DNA of 41,433 nt from Actinomycetota bacterium (GCA_009937405.1 JAACCU010000207.1:1-41433); one strand, 5' to 3'; numbered from the stretch's first letter, positions 8,625-16,000 are shown. Numbers and translations are program-made. Notes: generated by a model not told the origin, from the letters alone.

Positions 8625-8630
8625 TACGCT
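8625..8630 (+). promoter_or_regulatory. -10 hexamer of the PAP2 gene (TACGCT), leaderless
   Basis: TACGCT ends 6 nt before the GTG at 8637; no Shine-Dalgarno is present. Confidence 0.5.
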
Positions 8631-8636
8631 GATCCT

Positions 8637-9155
8637 GTGACAGACGCGATCGATCGCATCGATGACCGTATCGATGAGCTATGGGATGTCTTTCGAGGCA
8701 ATCCTGTGCTCGATCGACTCTTTTACACTGCATCAGAAGCCGCCGACTTCTCTGTGCTCTGGCACACGCTGGGTGTGATCAAAGCGATCCTCGATGACGA
8801 TCCCAAGACCGCTATTGCCATCAGCGCCGCCCTAGGTGTTGAGGCCGGGCTGATCAACGGCCCTGTCAAGTCGATGTTTAAACGCTCCCGACCGGTTCAG
8901 GAACACGAACGTCCGTACAAGCTTCGTCAGCCAAAGACGTCGAGCTTCCCAAGTGGCCATGCGTCAGCCGCCATGGTTGCTGCTGCGATGCTCAGCCGTG
9001 GGGGGAAGGCGCCGCTCTGGTACGCGCTTGGCGCGATCGTCGCTGCTAGCCGGATCCATGTGCGCATCCACCACGCCAGCGACGTCGCCGGCGGAATCGT
9101 CGCCGGCGTTGTCATGGGCCGAGTAGCCCACGCCTTGACCGACCGGCTGCTCTGA
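8637..9155 (+). CDS. PAP2 superfamily phosphatase
   Basis: The 172-residue product has all three PAP2 catalytic motifs: K-x6-RP (K78 to R85-P86), PSGH (105-108) and SR-x5-H-x3-D (S138-R139, H145, D149). PAP2 enzymes dephosphorylate phosphatidate, undecaprenyl pyrophosphate or similar membrane lipids through a phospho-histidine. Hydrophobic segments surround the motifs (about residues 56-75, 109-118, 125-138 and 150-165), as expected for a small membrane enzyme. The N-terminus is acidic (DAIDRIDDRIDELWD). Substrate cannot be assigned; undecaprenyl pyrophosphate recycling is one possibility given the wall-related VanW gene nearby. Confidence 0.85.
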   Translation: MTDAIDRIDDRIDELWDVFRGNPVLDRLFYTASEAADFSVLWHTLGVIKAILDDDPKTAIAISAALGVEAGLINGPVKSMFKRSRPVQEHERPYKLRQPKTSSFPSGHASAAMVAAAMLSRGGKAPLWYALGAIVAASRIHVRIHHASDVAGGIVAGVVMGRVAHALTDRLL

Positions 9156-9187
9156 AAAACAGCGCAGAGGTGTGCCCCTGGTGTGAC

Positions 9188-9361
9188 TTAGTTGGCCGAA
9201 GCCGGCTCGGCGGGAACGAAGGTGAGGATCATCCGGAGGTCGAGCAGCATGTCAGAAACCTCGGCGCTGGCCACGAGCTTGCGCCGCTGCAGACTGCCAA
9301 GTTGGCGATCGATCAGCGAAAGCGCTTCGTCGAGCATGGCTCCATCGATGGTTTCGGTCAT
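9188..9361 (-). CDS. Small conserved-looking protein of unknown function (57 aa)
   Basis: This 58-codon frame runs on the minus strand from ATG at 9361 to TAA at 9188-9190 in a stretch otherwise empty of genes. The peptide begins TETIDGAMLDEALSLIDRQ and continues with alternating charged and hydrophobic residues, so one or two amphipathic helices are likely (residues 5-45); the tail is PAEPASAN. TAGGGT precedes the ATG by 6 nt, the same leaderless arrangement as the larger genes, and this is the main reason for accepting it. I do not recognise a family. It stands alone between PAP2 (convergent) and the SDR gene (divergent). Confidence 0.6.
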   Translation of the reverse strand: MTETIDGAMLDEALSLIDRQLGSLQRRKLVASAEVSDMLLDLRMILTFVPAEPASAN

Positions 9362-9367
9362 GACGAA

Positions 9368-9373
9368 ACCCTA
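9368..9373 (-). promoter_or_regulatory. -10 hexamer of the 57-aa gene (TAGGGT on the minus strand), leaderless
   Basis: TAGGGT ends 6 nt before the ATG at 9361; the same hexamer precedes the NUDIX gene at 30998-31003. Confidence 0.45.
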
Positions 9374-9437
9374 GTCGCGCGTTGAACGCCATCCCGTGGT
9401 GGGACTGCATCAGATTCGCTGATTGAGCCTTACGGCA

Positions 9438-9443
9438 TACCAT
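9438..9443 (+). promoter_or_regulatory. -10 hexamer of the SDR gene (TACCAT), leaderless
   Basis: TACCAT ends 7 nt before the ATG at 9451; no Shine-Dalgarno is present. Confidence 0.5.
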
Positions 9444-9450
9444 CCCCAGT

Positions 9451-10224
9451 ATGAACATCAAGGACTCAGTAGTCGTGGTGACCGGCGCGGCAAGCGGAAT
9501 CGGACGGGCGATGGCTCGACGATTCGCCGCTGACGGCGCCGGCACCGTCGTTGTAGCCGACCTCGATGGCGATGGCGCTGCCGCGGTAGCCCGCGAAATC
9601 GGCGGTCGAGCTGAGACCCTCGATGTCACTGATGAGGATGCCCAGCTCGCCATGATCAATCGCACCGAAGCGGAGTGGGGCCCGATCGAGCTCTGGTGCG
9701 GCAATGCAGGCGTCGCCAGCAACGGTGGCCTCGAGCTCGACAATAAGGCGTGGGAGTTCAACTGGCAGGTAAACGTGATGGCCCACGTCATCACGGGTCG
9801 TCACATGATCCCTCGTTGGGTCGAACGAGGCTCTGGCCATTTCCTCATCACCGCCTCGGCCGCAGGGCTACTCACCAACCTCGGCACTGCGCCCTACGCC
9901 GTGACCAAGCACGGGGCAGTGGCGCTCGCCGAATGGATTGCGATCACCCACGGCGATGACGGTGTTCGAGTTTCTTGTCTGTGTCCCCAGGGGGTTCGAA
10001 CACCGATGACCGAAGCCGACGGCGAGATGGCCATCGAGGTCGTCAAAGCGATGGGCATGATCGAACCCGAGGAAGTCGCCGACTGTGTTGCCGCAGGGAT
10101 CGCCAACGACGATTTCCTGATCCTTCCCCACCCCGAAGTCTCCCGGTATGAGCAACGGCGTACCGGCGATCGCCAACGATGGCTGTCCGGCATGCGCAAG
10201 CTGCAGGCAACCCTGTCGCGATGA
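9451..10224 (+). CDS. Short-chain dehydrogenase/reductase (SDR) family oxidoreductase
   Basis: A classical 257-residue SDR, expected to oxidise or reduce an alcohol/carbonyl with NAD(P). It shows the cofactor loop TGAASGIG (residues 11-18), the NAG motif (about 86-88), a Ser-rich catalytic strand (ITASAAG) and the catalytic YxxxK (Y149, K153). An acidic residue after the second strand (VADLDGDG) suggests NAD preference. The substrate cannot be read. The stop codon overlaps the start of the next gene by four bases (ATGA), so the two are translationally coupled. Confidence 0.9.
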   Translation: MNIKDSVVVVTGAASGIGRAMARRFAADGAGTVVVADLDGDGAAAVAREIGGRAETLDVTDEDAQLAMINRTEAEWGPIELWCGNAGVASNGGLELDNKAWEFNWQVNVMAHVITGRHMIPRWVERGSGHFLITASAAGLLTNLGTAPYAVTKHGAVALAEWIAITHGDDGVRVSCLCPQGVRTPMTEADGEMAIEVVKAMGMIEPEEVADCVAAGIANDDFLILPHPEVSRYEQRRTGDRQRWLSGMRKLQATLSR

Positions 10225-11294
10225 GCTTGGACCCCGCTACCGCGGCCGTCTACCAGGCCAATGCACGTGAGTGGACCAAGGCGCGCGTCGGCAAGGACGT
10301 TTCCGCTGCTGCTCGCTTGATGGCCCGTGATCCTGGGGAGGGTCCAATTCTCGACATTGGGTGTGGGCCCGGCTACTTCTTAGCTGAGTTGCCTCAGGGC
10401 TCTATCGGCCTTGACCCAACGGTGGGCTTCCTTGAGTTGCTTGGCGATCGAGTGCCCGGTGCGCTCGGTGTGCGAGGTGAAGCGGGGGCCTTACCCATCC
10501 GATCTGCATCGATCGGTGGAGTCCTGGCAAATGCCGTCTACCAACACTTGCACCGTCATGACCTGCCGATGGCATTCGCCGATCTCCACCGCGTTCTCCA
10601 ACTCGATGCACCAGCCGAGATCATCATCTTCAGTGGTGATAGCGACATGGTCTACACAGATGCCACCGACTCCTTCCCTGGACGGGGCTATTCGTTCTGG
10701 CCTGCCGATCGTTTCCGCGACGTCCTGGTCGGTGCCGGGTTCCTGATCGAGACCTTCGAGGATCGCGACGCCGACCAATGGCCACCGTTGCTTGCGGGCG
10801 TGCGTCGTTCTCGCACGCTCCCCGACATTGTTGGTCCCGACATGAAGTTGCTCGTCTGTGGCTTGAACCCATCGGTCTACTCAGCTGACGTCGCCGTGGG
10901 CTTCGGCCGACCCGGCAATCGCTTCTGGCCGGCTGCGCTCGCAGCAGGCCTCGTCACGCTGGATCGCGATCCACGTCATGCTCTTGTGAACCATGGGGTG
11001 GGGATGACCGACCTAGTAAAACGGGCCACACCGCGCGCCGATGATCTCTCTCGGGACGAATATGCCGATGGCGTCGCCCGCCTTGATCGCCTGTGCGAAT
11101 GGCTTGAGCCCGAGGTGATCTGCATGGTCGGCCTTGCTGGCTGGCGGGCCGCCGTGAACCGCAAAGCTGCCGCAGGGTGGCAGGAAGAAACCTTGGGCGG
11201 GCGTCCCGTTTATGTCATGCCGTCTACGAGCGGCCTGAACGCCCACTCCAGCCTTGATGACCTGACCGAGCACCTCCGCGTGGCCACGAACTAA
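10221..11294 (+). CDS. Fusion of a SAM methyltransferase and a Mug-type uracil/thymine DNA glycosylase
   Basis: The 357-residue product joins two domains. Residues 1 to about 195 form a class I SAM-dependent methyltransferase with motif I ILDIGCGPGYF (43-53) and a post-core FWPADRF segment. Residues about 208-357 form a family-2 uracil-DNA glycosylase of the Mug/TDG type, with the catalytic GLNPS motif (214-218, Asn as in E. coli Mug), the FGRPGNRFWPA segment, and the PSTSGLNAH motif near the C-terminus that matches the NPSGL-type minor-groove wedge loop. Mug enzymes excise uracil or ethenocytosine from mismatches. The partner domain is most like small-molecule or lipid methyltransferases, not DNA methylases, so the link is unclear. 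The start is the ATG overlapping the SDR stop; an upstream in-frame codon at 10179 is less likely. Confidence 0.85.
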   Translation: MSLDPATAAVYQANAREWTKARVGKDVSAAARLMARDPGEGPILDIGCGPGYFLAELPQGSIGLDPTVGFLELLGDRVPGALGVRGEAGALPIRSASIGGVLANAVYQHLHRHDLPMAFADLHRVLQLDAPAEIIIFSGDSDMVYTDATDSFPGRGYSFWPADRFRDVLVGAGFLIETFEDRDADQWPPLLAGVRRSRTLPDIVGPDMKLLVCGLNPSVYSADVAVGFGRPGNRFWPAALAAGLVTLDRDPRHALVNHGVGMTDLVKRATPRADDLSRDEYADGVARLDRLCEWLEPEVICMVGLAGWRAAVNRKAAAGWQEETLGGRPVYVMPSTSGLNAHSSLDDLTEHLRVATN

Positions 11295-11334
11295 TTCACG
11301 TTGGGGTGTGTCCCCGGTGGCACTGGTATCCGGG

Positions 11335-12315
11335 TCAGGCGCCGCTCGGAGCGAGATCTCGGATCGCCTCGTCGATGTTGGTGTCGCCAAATGGCATGAC
11401 TGACAGCACGGGACAGGTGATTCCCGCGTCGACGTAGCGTTGGAGGTGTGCTCGGCACTCGTCGGCGTTGCCGCTGATGATCAGATCGTCAACGACCGCA
11501 TCCGGAATCTTTTCGAGAGCCCCCTTGCGATCGCCGGCCGCCCACTGTTGCCAATGCTCACCAAGTTGATCAGTGCGCCCCATCCACTCGTGGAAGGCCT
11601 TGTAGACGGGAACATTGAGGTACGCGGCCATCGCGAACTTCCCGGAAGCAAGCACCGTCTCACGATCTTCGGACGGGGCGACGAAGAGCCGAGCTACAAC
11701 CTCAGCCTGGGCGTTCTCCTCACGAACGATGGCGGTGACCTTCTCGGTGTCCGCGACCGAAAGCCAGTTGACGATGGCGCCGTCACCTTCACGCCCTGCG
11801 AGACGCAACATGCCTTCGCGTAGGGCGGCAATCAGAATCGGGACCTGCTCGTCGAGCTTCACGCTGAGCCGGAACCCCTTGACGGTGAAGGTGTCGTATT
11901 CCTCGGTGACCTTCTCGCCTGCGAGCGCCGCTCGCAGGAACCGCACGGTGTCGCGCATGCGCTTGTAGGGCTCATCGAACGGGATGCCGTTCCACCGCTC
12001 GACGATCACGTTGGACGACGTGCCAAGACCGGCCACGAACCGGCCGGGAGCGGCGCTGGCCATCGCCGCTATCGATTGAGCCATAAGCGCTGGGCCCCGC
12101 GTGTAGACGGGGAGGATGGCCGTGCCAAGACGCATCGAGGGCGTCCATACCGATGCCAGGGCGAGGGGCGTAAGGCCATCCTCTCCCATTGCCTCCGCAG
12201 ACCAGAGATCTGTATAGCCGGCAGCCTCGAGTGCCTGAAATCGTTCACGCTGGGCGTGGAGCGGACCACCAAGCGGGACCGTCATTCCGTATCGGGACTG
12301 GGTCGTTGCTGTCAT
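11335..12315 (-). CDS. LLM class F420-dependent (luciferase-like) oxidoreductase
   Basis: A 326-residue TIM-barrel protein of the bacterial luciferase-like group. Recognisable segments are the N-terminal GMTVPLG strand, the AAGYTDLWSAEAM motif, the LGTAILPVYTRGP strand that packs near the cofactor, the GRFVAGLGTSS loop and the AIVNWLSVADTE segment. In actinobacteria most relatives use the deazaflavin F420, but FMN-dependent members exist, and the substrate is unknown. A longer frame upstream (to 12396) is rejected because TAAAGT sits 7 nt before the ATG at 12315. It is divergent from the 58-residue gene at 12364, with only 48 bp between the start codons. Confidence 0.85.
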   Translation of the reverse strand: MTATTQSRYGMTVPLGGPLHAQRERFQALEAAGYTDLWSAEAMGEDGLTPLALASVWTPSMRLGTAILPVYTRGPALMAQSIAAMASAAPGRFVAGLGTSSNVIVERWNGIPFDEPYKRMRDTVRFLRAALAGEKVTEEYDTFTVKGFRLSVKLDEQVPILIAALREGMLRLAGREGDGAIVNWLSVADTEKVTAIVREENAQAEVVARLFVAPSEDRETVLASGKFAMAAYLNVPVYKAFHEWMGRTDQLGEHWQQWAAGDRKGALEKIPDAVVDDLIISGNADECRAHLQRYVDAGITCPVLSVMPFGDTNIDEAIRDLAPSGA

Positions 12316-12322
12316 AGCCCCA

Positions 12323-12328
12323 ACTTTA
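12323..12328 (-). promoter_or_regulatory. -10 hexamer of the LLM oxidoreductase gene (TAAAGT on the minus strand), leaderless
   Basis: TAAAGT ends 7 nt before the ATG at 12315; it faces the divergent hexamer at 12352-12357. Confidence 0.5.
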
Positions 12329-12351
12329 GGCCCACTGTCACACCCCCTCGG

Positions 12352-12357
12352 CATAGT
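12352..12357 (+). promoter_or_regulatory. -10 hexamer of the 58-aa gene (CATAGT), leaderless
   Basis: CATAGT ends 6 nt before the ATG at 12364. The first base departs from TANNNT, as at three other genes in the window. Confidence 0.4.
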
Positions 12358-12363
12358 AGTGAC

Positions 12364-12540
12364 ATGACCTCCCAGCTTCTCCTCCTCGAAGACCACCCTC
12401 AGTGGAAGCTCAAGCCGGAAATCCGTGAGCAGGGCCTGCGTGGTATCGCCAATGCTCGTGCCGTGCTCCAGGAGGCTCAGACAAAGGCTCGTGCGGAGGC
12501 GCTCGAGCCCGAGCCCGAGCCGCTTCCCGACGCAGCCTGA
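12364..12540 (+). CDS. Small hypothetical protein (58 aa)
   Basis: A 58-residue frame from ATG at 12364 to TGA at 12538-12540. The N-terminal half (QLLLLEDHPQWKLKPEIREQG) is followed by a predicted helix rich in Ala, Glu, Gln and Arg and an acidic tail of alternating Glu-Pro. Third codon positions are strongly G/C, as in the neighbouring genes, and a -10-like hexamer sits 6 nt upstream, so I believe it is expressed. No family is recognised. The helix with an acidic Glu-Pro tail would suit a small adaptor or anti-factor, but that is speculation. Confidence 0.6.
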   Translation: MTSQLLLLEDHPQWKLKPEIREQGLRGIANARAVLQEAQTKARAEALEPEPEPLPDAA

Positions 12541-12563
12541 TCTGCTTTCGGTCCCGAATCCCC

Positions 12564-12569
12564 CAAACT
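12564..12569 (+). promoter_or_regulatory. -10-like hexamer of the lipoprotein nuclease gene (CAAACT)
   Basis: CAAACT ends 7 nt before the GTG at 12577, which favours that codon over the GTG at 12571. Confidence 0.35.
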
Positions 12570-12576
12570 GGTGCCC

Positions 12577-13149
12577 GTGAAACGTGTTCTACTTGCATCC
12601 CTCGCTCTGGGCCTGGCTCTCTCGTCGTGCACCGACATAGCCGAGTCGACGTCTACATCCTCCGTCAGAGCGCTCGGCTCCACTCCCGTGGCGACGATCT
12701 CCGATCAGGACTCTCTGGCTCCCAACGCCACAGTTGATCGAGTAGTCGACGGCGACACGATCGTGGCTGACATCAACGGCACCCGAGAACGAGTGCGACT
12801 CCTCGGCATCGACACGCCGGAGTCGGTGGCGGAGACCAGGCCTGATCAGTGCTACGGCGTCGAAGCCAGCGACTATCTGAAGGCTCTTCTTCCCAAGGGC
12901 ACCGAGATCACCCTGATTCGTGACAAGGAAGTTCGAGACCAATACGACCGTCTACTCGCATACGTCATCCGTAGCGATGACCAACTCTTCGTCAATCTCG
13001 ATCTTCTGCTGCAGGGCTACGCCGGGGTGCTGATCTACTCCCCAAACGATTATTACGAGGCCCTGTTCACAGAAGCAGAGAACACCGCTATCAGCGGTGA
13101 CGTGGGGCTCTGGGGCGTTTGTGGAGGCCCTGACGTTCCACTGGAGTAG
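12577..13149 (+). CDS. Lipoprotein thermonuclease (staphylococcal nuclease-like domain)
   Basis: A 190-residue secreted nuclease-like protein. It begins with a lipoprotein signal (KRVLLASLALGLALSSC; lipobox LSSC), so it should be lipid-anchored outside the membrane. After a Ser/Thr-rich linker comes an SNase fold: VVDGDTI, VRLLGIDTPES (with the conserved Asp and catalytic Glu/Arg region), DQYDRLLAYV and LLLQGYAGV. The family hydrolyses DNA and RNA with Ca. The GTG at 12577 begins exactly at the basic n-region and is preferred over 12571 by the leaderless spacing. The TAG stop also supplies the first bases of the -10 of the next gene. Confidence 0.88.
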   Translation: MKRVLLASLALGLALSSCTDIAESTSTSSVRALGSTPVATISDQDSLAPNATVDRVVDGDTIVADINGTRERVRLLGIDTPESVAETRPDQCYGVEASDYLKALLPKGTEITLIRDKEVRDQYDRLLAYVIRSDDQLFVNLDLLLQGYAGVLIYSPNDYYEALFTEAENTAISGDVGLWGVCGGPDVPLE

Positions 13150-13152
13150 CGT
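13147..13152 (+). promoter_or_regulatory. -10 hexamer of the YdjC-family gene (TAGCGT), made partly from the upstream stop codon
   Basis: TAGCGT ends 6 nt before the GTG at 13159. Its TAG is the stop codon of the nuclease gene. Confidence 0.5.
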
Positions 13153-13158
13153 CCCATC

Positions 13159-14004
13159 GTGGAGTCACTGGCTGAGGCACTCGGATTTACCGCCGACCAG
13201 CCGGTCTTGATCCTAAGCGCCGATCTCGCCGGTTCGACCCACGCCGCCACTGCCGCCACGCTCACGGCAATGCGTAACGGCTCGGCAACCACGGCCACAT
13301 TGATGATGCCGGGCCCGTGGTCGCGTCACGCCGTCGACCAGTTCAACCACAGTGCCCACGCGAATGACGATGTTGGCTTGCACCTCACGCTCAACGCCGA
13401 ACTCGATTGTTTCCGATGGGGTCCGCTGACGCATGCGCCGAGCCTGCTCGACGGTGACGGCGGGTTCCCTCGCACCATCGGCGACCTGTGGGACCACGCC
13501 GATCTCGAAGAGGTTCGACGCGAATGTCGTGCCCAGATCGAACGGGCTCAAGTGTGGGGGCTCGACATCACCCACCTCACCACTCACATGAGCGCCATGC
13601 AACAACGGCCCGAATTCTTCGATGTTCTCCTCGACATCGCCTGCGAAGCAGACCTGCCGGTGCGATTGGAAGGCTCGGGCGCCGAAACCGCAGCCGGATT
13701 CCCGTTTCGCCGTCTGGCATCTGAAGAAGGCATCTTTATGCCTGACCAATTCCACCTGATGCGCGGAGGGTCGCGTTCCGCCCTGGACGCCTACCTGGAT
13801 GCGCCGAGGGCCGGGGTCACCGAAATCTCGTTCGAGCCCGCCCTTGCGGCCGAGGAGCTTCGCGCCATCGACCCGACGGCCACCGGCCGCATCGATGATC
13901 TCGCTGTCTTAACCGATCGCAGACTCCCCGATCGTCTCGCTCGCGCCGGTGTTACCACCATTGGATACACGGCGATCCGAGAGCTTCAGCAGTCTCGGAG
14001 CTGA
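13159..14004 (+). CDS. ChbG/YdjC family carbohydrate deacetylase-like protein
   Basis: The 281-residue protein belongs to the YdjC/ChbG family, metal-dependent deacetylases of chitooligosaccharides and related sugars. Segments seen: the first-strand motif ILSADLAGSTHAATAAT, the family signature DVGLHLTLNAE (about residues 74-84), and ITHLTTHMSAMQQ. The canonical first motif NADDFG reads SADLAG here, so one metal-binding Asp differs, and the third segment has THLTTHMS where ChbG has a DSHQHxH-like sequence. The metal site is therefore altered and activity is uncertain. The GTG start is set by the overlapping -10. It is divergent from nothing and convergent with the SCP2 gene. Confidence 0.75.
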   Translation: MESLAEALGFTADQPVLILSADLAGSTHAATAATLTAMRNGSATTATLMMPGPWSRHAVDQFNHSAHANDDVGLHLTLNAELDCFRWGPLTHAPSLLDGDGGFPRTIGDLWDHADLEEVRRECRAQIERAQVWGLDITHLTTHMSAMQQRPEFFDVLLDIACEADLPVRLEGSGAETAAGFPFRRLASEEGIFMPDQFHLMRGGSRSALDAYLDAPRAGVTEISFEPALAAEELRAIDPTATGRIDDLAVLTDRRLPDRLARAGVTTIGYTAIRELQQSRS

Positions 14005-14014
14005 ACCAGCGTCG

Positions 14015-14389
14015 TCAGAGGCTGGTAATCGGTGCGAGCGCAGCGAACGCTGCTTCGCGTACATCACGCAACTCGAGGAGCCATACGACATGGTCACCCT
14101 CGATTTTCACCGCTCCGCGCATGAACGATGCGTCAGTGCTGTGTTCGCCGCTGAGCAGAGCACGCGCCTCGTCGAACGAGAGCGTTGCCACCACATCGGG
14201 AGAGTAGGCCTTGCCGGGTGCAATTCCTGTGACCACGCCCCCCTCAATGACAGCGTGGCAGGTGACCTTGCCATCTGGACCGCCACTTATCGCATACTGG
14301 AGAACCGCCGAGGCATCGCCGGCTGGAGGAAGCGCCGCCAACGTTGCAGTGGCTTCGGTGAACCAGTCCTCACTCAGGAACTGACTCAT
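14015..14389 (-). CDS. SCP2 sterol-carrier-like domain protein
   Basis: A 124-residue single SCP2 domain, a hydrophobic-pocket fold that binds lipids or acyl chains. Typical features are the N-terminal helix (LSEDWFTEATATLAAL), the strands around the VTCHAVIEGGVVTG segment, the SPDVVATLSFDEARALLSGE helix, and the MRGAVKIEGD segment that occurs in nearly every bacterial SCP2 domain. The start codon overlaps the stop of the upstream mca gene (ATGA, 14386-14389), so the two are co-translated. Its ligand is unknown; coupling with Mca hints at a role in handling lipophilic electrophiles or thiol conjugates, an inference only. Confidence 0.85.
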   Translation of the reverse strand: MSQFLSEDWFTEATATLAALPPAGDASAVLQYAISGGPDGKVTCHAVIEGGVVTGIAPGKAYSPDVVATLSFDEARALLSGEHSTDASFMRGAVKIEGDHVVWLLELRDVREAAFAALAPITSL

Positions 14390-15273
14390 CCTGAAGCACC
14401 AATCCGCTCGCGGATCCCGGCGAACAGGTCGTCCTCAGGGGCACCAGCCCACTCGGGGCCACGGGCCAGGCGATAGTCGTCCCAGGGATGCAGACGATCC
14501 TCGACGTGGTGGGGAAGGCCAAACCAGAAGGTCGATTCCGGATCTATTTGGGTGGCGTGGGCAAGCAAACCTTCACGGCGTACATGCATGAAGCCTTCGA
14601 TATTCACCCGCGACGTGATCTTGTGGTCGCTGTCGGGACGCTCAAACCAGCCCTCGTCGTAAGGCGATTCGATCCCGTGCTCGAGGAACGCGTCGTGGCG
14701 AGCCCGAATACGAGCTCGCGACCAACTCGAGTAGTAAATCTTGGTAACAGCCCAGGGCTCCCCGAGCTCCGGGCGGTATTCAGCGTTCGCGGCACGATCC
14801 ACGGCCGGATGGGTGATGTCGTACACCCGGAGATGATCGGGATGCTGGTACGAGCCCTGATCCTCGGGATAGGTGACAATGACCTGCGGACGCTCAAGTC
14901 GCAGCAGTCGCACCAAACGATCAACGGCCTCATCAAGCTCAGCCGCAGCGAAGCAGTCTTCGTGGAAATTGGCGTCGCTCTCCGGCATGCCGGAGTCGCG
15001 GTACCCCAGCATGTGGACCTGGTCGTAGCCGATCGCCTCGGCGGCGGCATCAAGCTCTGCTCGGCGCACGGCCTGGAGGTTCTCGATCACTTCAGGCCGA
15101 TCCATGGCCGGGTTGAGGATGTCGCCCTCTTCTCCGCCGGTGCAACACACCAGCACAGTGCGGATGCCTTCGGCGTTGTATCGCGCGATCGTGCCAGCGC
15201 CCTTGGAGGCTTCGTCATCGGGATGGGCATGCACCGTGAGAATGCACAACTGCTCGGTCGTGGCGTCGCTCAT
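14386..15273 (-). CDS. mca: Mycothiol S-conjugate amidase
   Basis: Mca cleaves mycothiol S-conjugates to a mercapturic acid, which is exported, and GlcN-Ins, which is recycled. It is a zinc-dependent LmbE/PIG-L family amidase and belongs to actinobacterial thiol detoxification. The 295-residue product has the zinc motif HAHPDDE (about residues 15-21) and the second histidine motif in SYQHPDHLRVYDIT. The long C-terminal part, with the EHGIESPYDEGW and TFWFGLPH segments, separates Mca from the paralogue MshB. The ATG at 15273 is preceded by TATCGT at 10 nt. It forms an operon with the SCP2 gene and is divergent from lemA. Confidence 0.9.
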   Translation of the reverse strand: MSDATTEQLCILTVHAHPDDEASKGAGTIARYNAEGIRTVLVCCTGGEEGDILNPAMDRPEVIENLQAVRRAELDAAAEAIGYDQVHMLGYRDSGMPESDANFHEDCFAAAELDEAVDRLVRLLRLERPQVIVTYPEDQGSYQHPDHLRVYDITHPAVDRAANAEYRPELGEPWAVTKIYYSSWSRARIRARHDAFLEHGIESPYDEGWFERPDSDHKITSRVNIEGFMHVRREGLLAHATQIDPESTFWFGLPHHVEDRLHPWDDYRLARGPEWAGAPEDDLFAGIRERIGASG

Positions 15274-15283
15274 ACTCTCAACG

Positions 15284-15289
15284 ACGATA
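15284..15289 (-). promoter_or_regulatory. -10 hexamer of mca (TATCGT on the minus strand)
   Basis: TATCGT ends 10 nt before the ATG at 15273, so the leader would be only a few bases. Confidence 0.4.
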
Positions 15290-15422
15290 TCTCGCCAACC
15301 GACTCATCCACGAAGGTCAACATCGGGGTATGCGGACACGACGGCAAACCACATCGCAGCTCGTGCTGCGGCACCAGCCTGGCATAGGCTGAATCCGCTG
15401 CTTCAGCTGTCGATTGGTGGAT

Positions 15423-15980
15423 ATGGCGACTTTCTTAATTGTGGGTGCACCGATCGCCCTCCTACTGCTCTGGGCCATCGTGTCGTTCAACCGATTCGTG
15501 TCGCAGCGACAGTTGATCGATAACTCATGGTCAAACGTGGAGACGGAACTGCGCCGCCGCCATGACCTGATCCCCAACCTGGTCGAGACGGTGCGGGGTT
15601 ACGCCGAACATGAACAGGCCACCTTCGTTGAGGTCACCGAAGCCCGGCGAGGCGCTGTCGCCGCCTCCGGCCCTGCCGACAAACACCAGGGTGTCGAGCA
15701 CGCGTTGACCGCTGGCCTTCGGCAGCTGATGGCAGTCAGCGAGGACTACCCCGACCTACTCGCCAGCCAGCGGTTCCTTGACCTGCAGCGCGAACTCGTG
15801 ACCACCGAGGACCGAATTCAGGCTTCCCGCCGGCTCTTCAACGGCAACGTGCGCGACTACAACCGGCGGGTCGAATCGATTCCCTCGATGCTTATCGCCA
15901 CGATCGGCCGCTTCTCCAAATCTGACTACTTCGAAGTCGAACCCGCAGTCGCCCTCGTGCCGAACGTCGGCACGACCTGA
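15423..15980 (+). CDS. LemA family membrane protein
   Basis: A 185-residue LemA protein: one N-terminal membrane segment (LIVGAPIALLLLWAIVSF), then an extended helical bundle. Conserved segments include NSWSNVETELRRRHDLIPNLVETVRGY, ending helix QELVTTEDRIQ-type sequence, and NGNVRDYNRRVESIPSMLIA. LemA proteins are common in bacteria, but no clear molecular function is established. In-frame TTG (15414) and GTG (15417) codons lie just upstream; I chose the ATG directly before the membrane segment. No convincing -10 near the start was found. Confidence 0.85.
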   Translation: MATFLIVGAPIALLLLWAIVSFNRFVSQRQLIDNSWSNVETELRRRHDLIPNLVETVRGYAEHEQATFVEVTEARRGAVAASGPADKHQGVEHALTAGLRQLMAVSEDYPDLLASQRFLDLQRELVTTEDRIQASRRLFNGNVRDYNRRVESIPSMLIATIGRFSKSDYFEVEPAVALVPNVGTT

Positions 15981-16000
15981 CCGCGTTCTCGGCCACGAAG

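Noticed and set aside
9960-10005. Inverted repeat GGTGTTCGA / TCGAACACC inside the SDR gene
   Set aside because: It is within coding sequence with a loop of about 30 nt and no T-run; probably codon-driven coincidence.
14488-15387. Long plus-strand open frame (299 aa) opposite mca
   Set aside because: It is antisense to a clear Mca protein whose motifs are intact; long antisense frames are expected in high-GC DNA.
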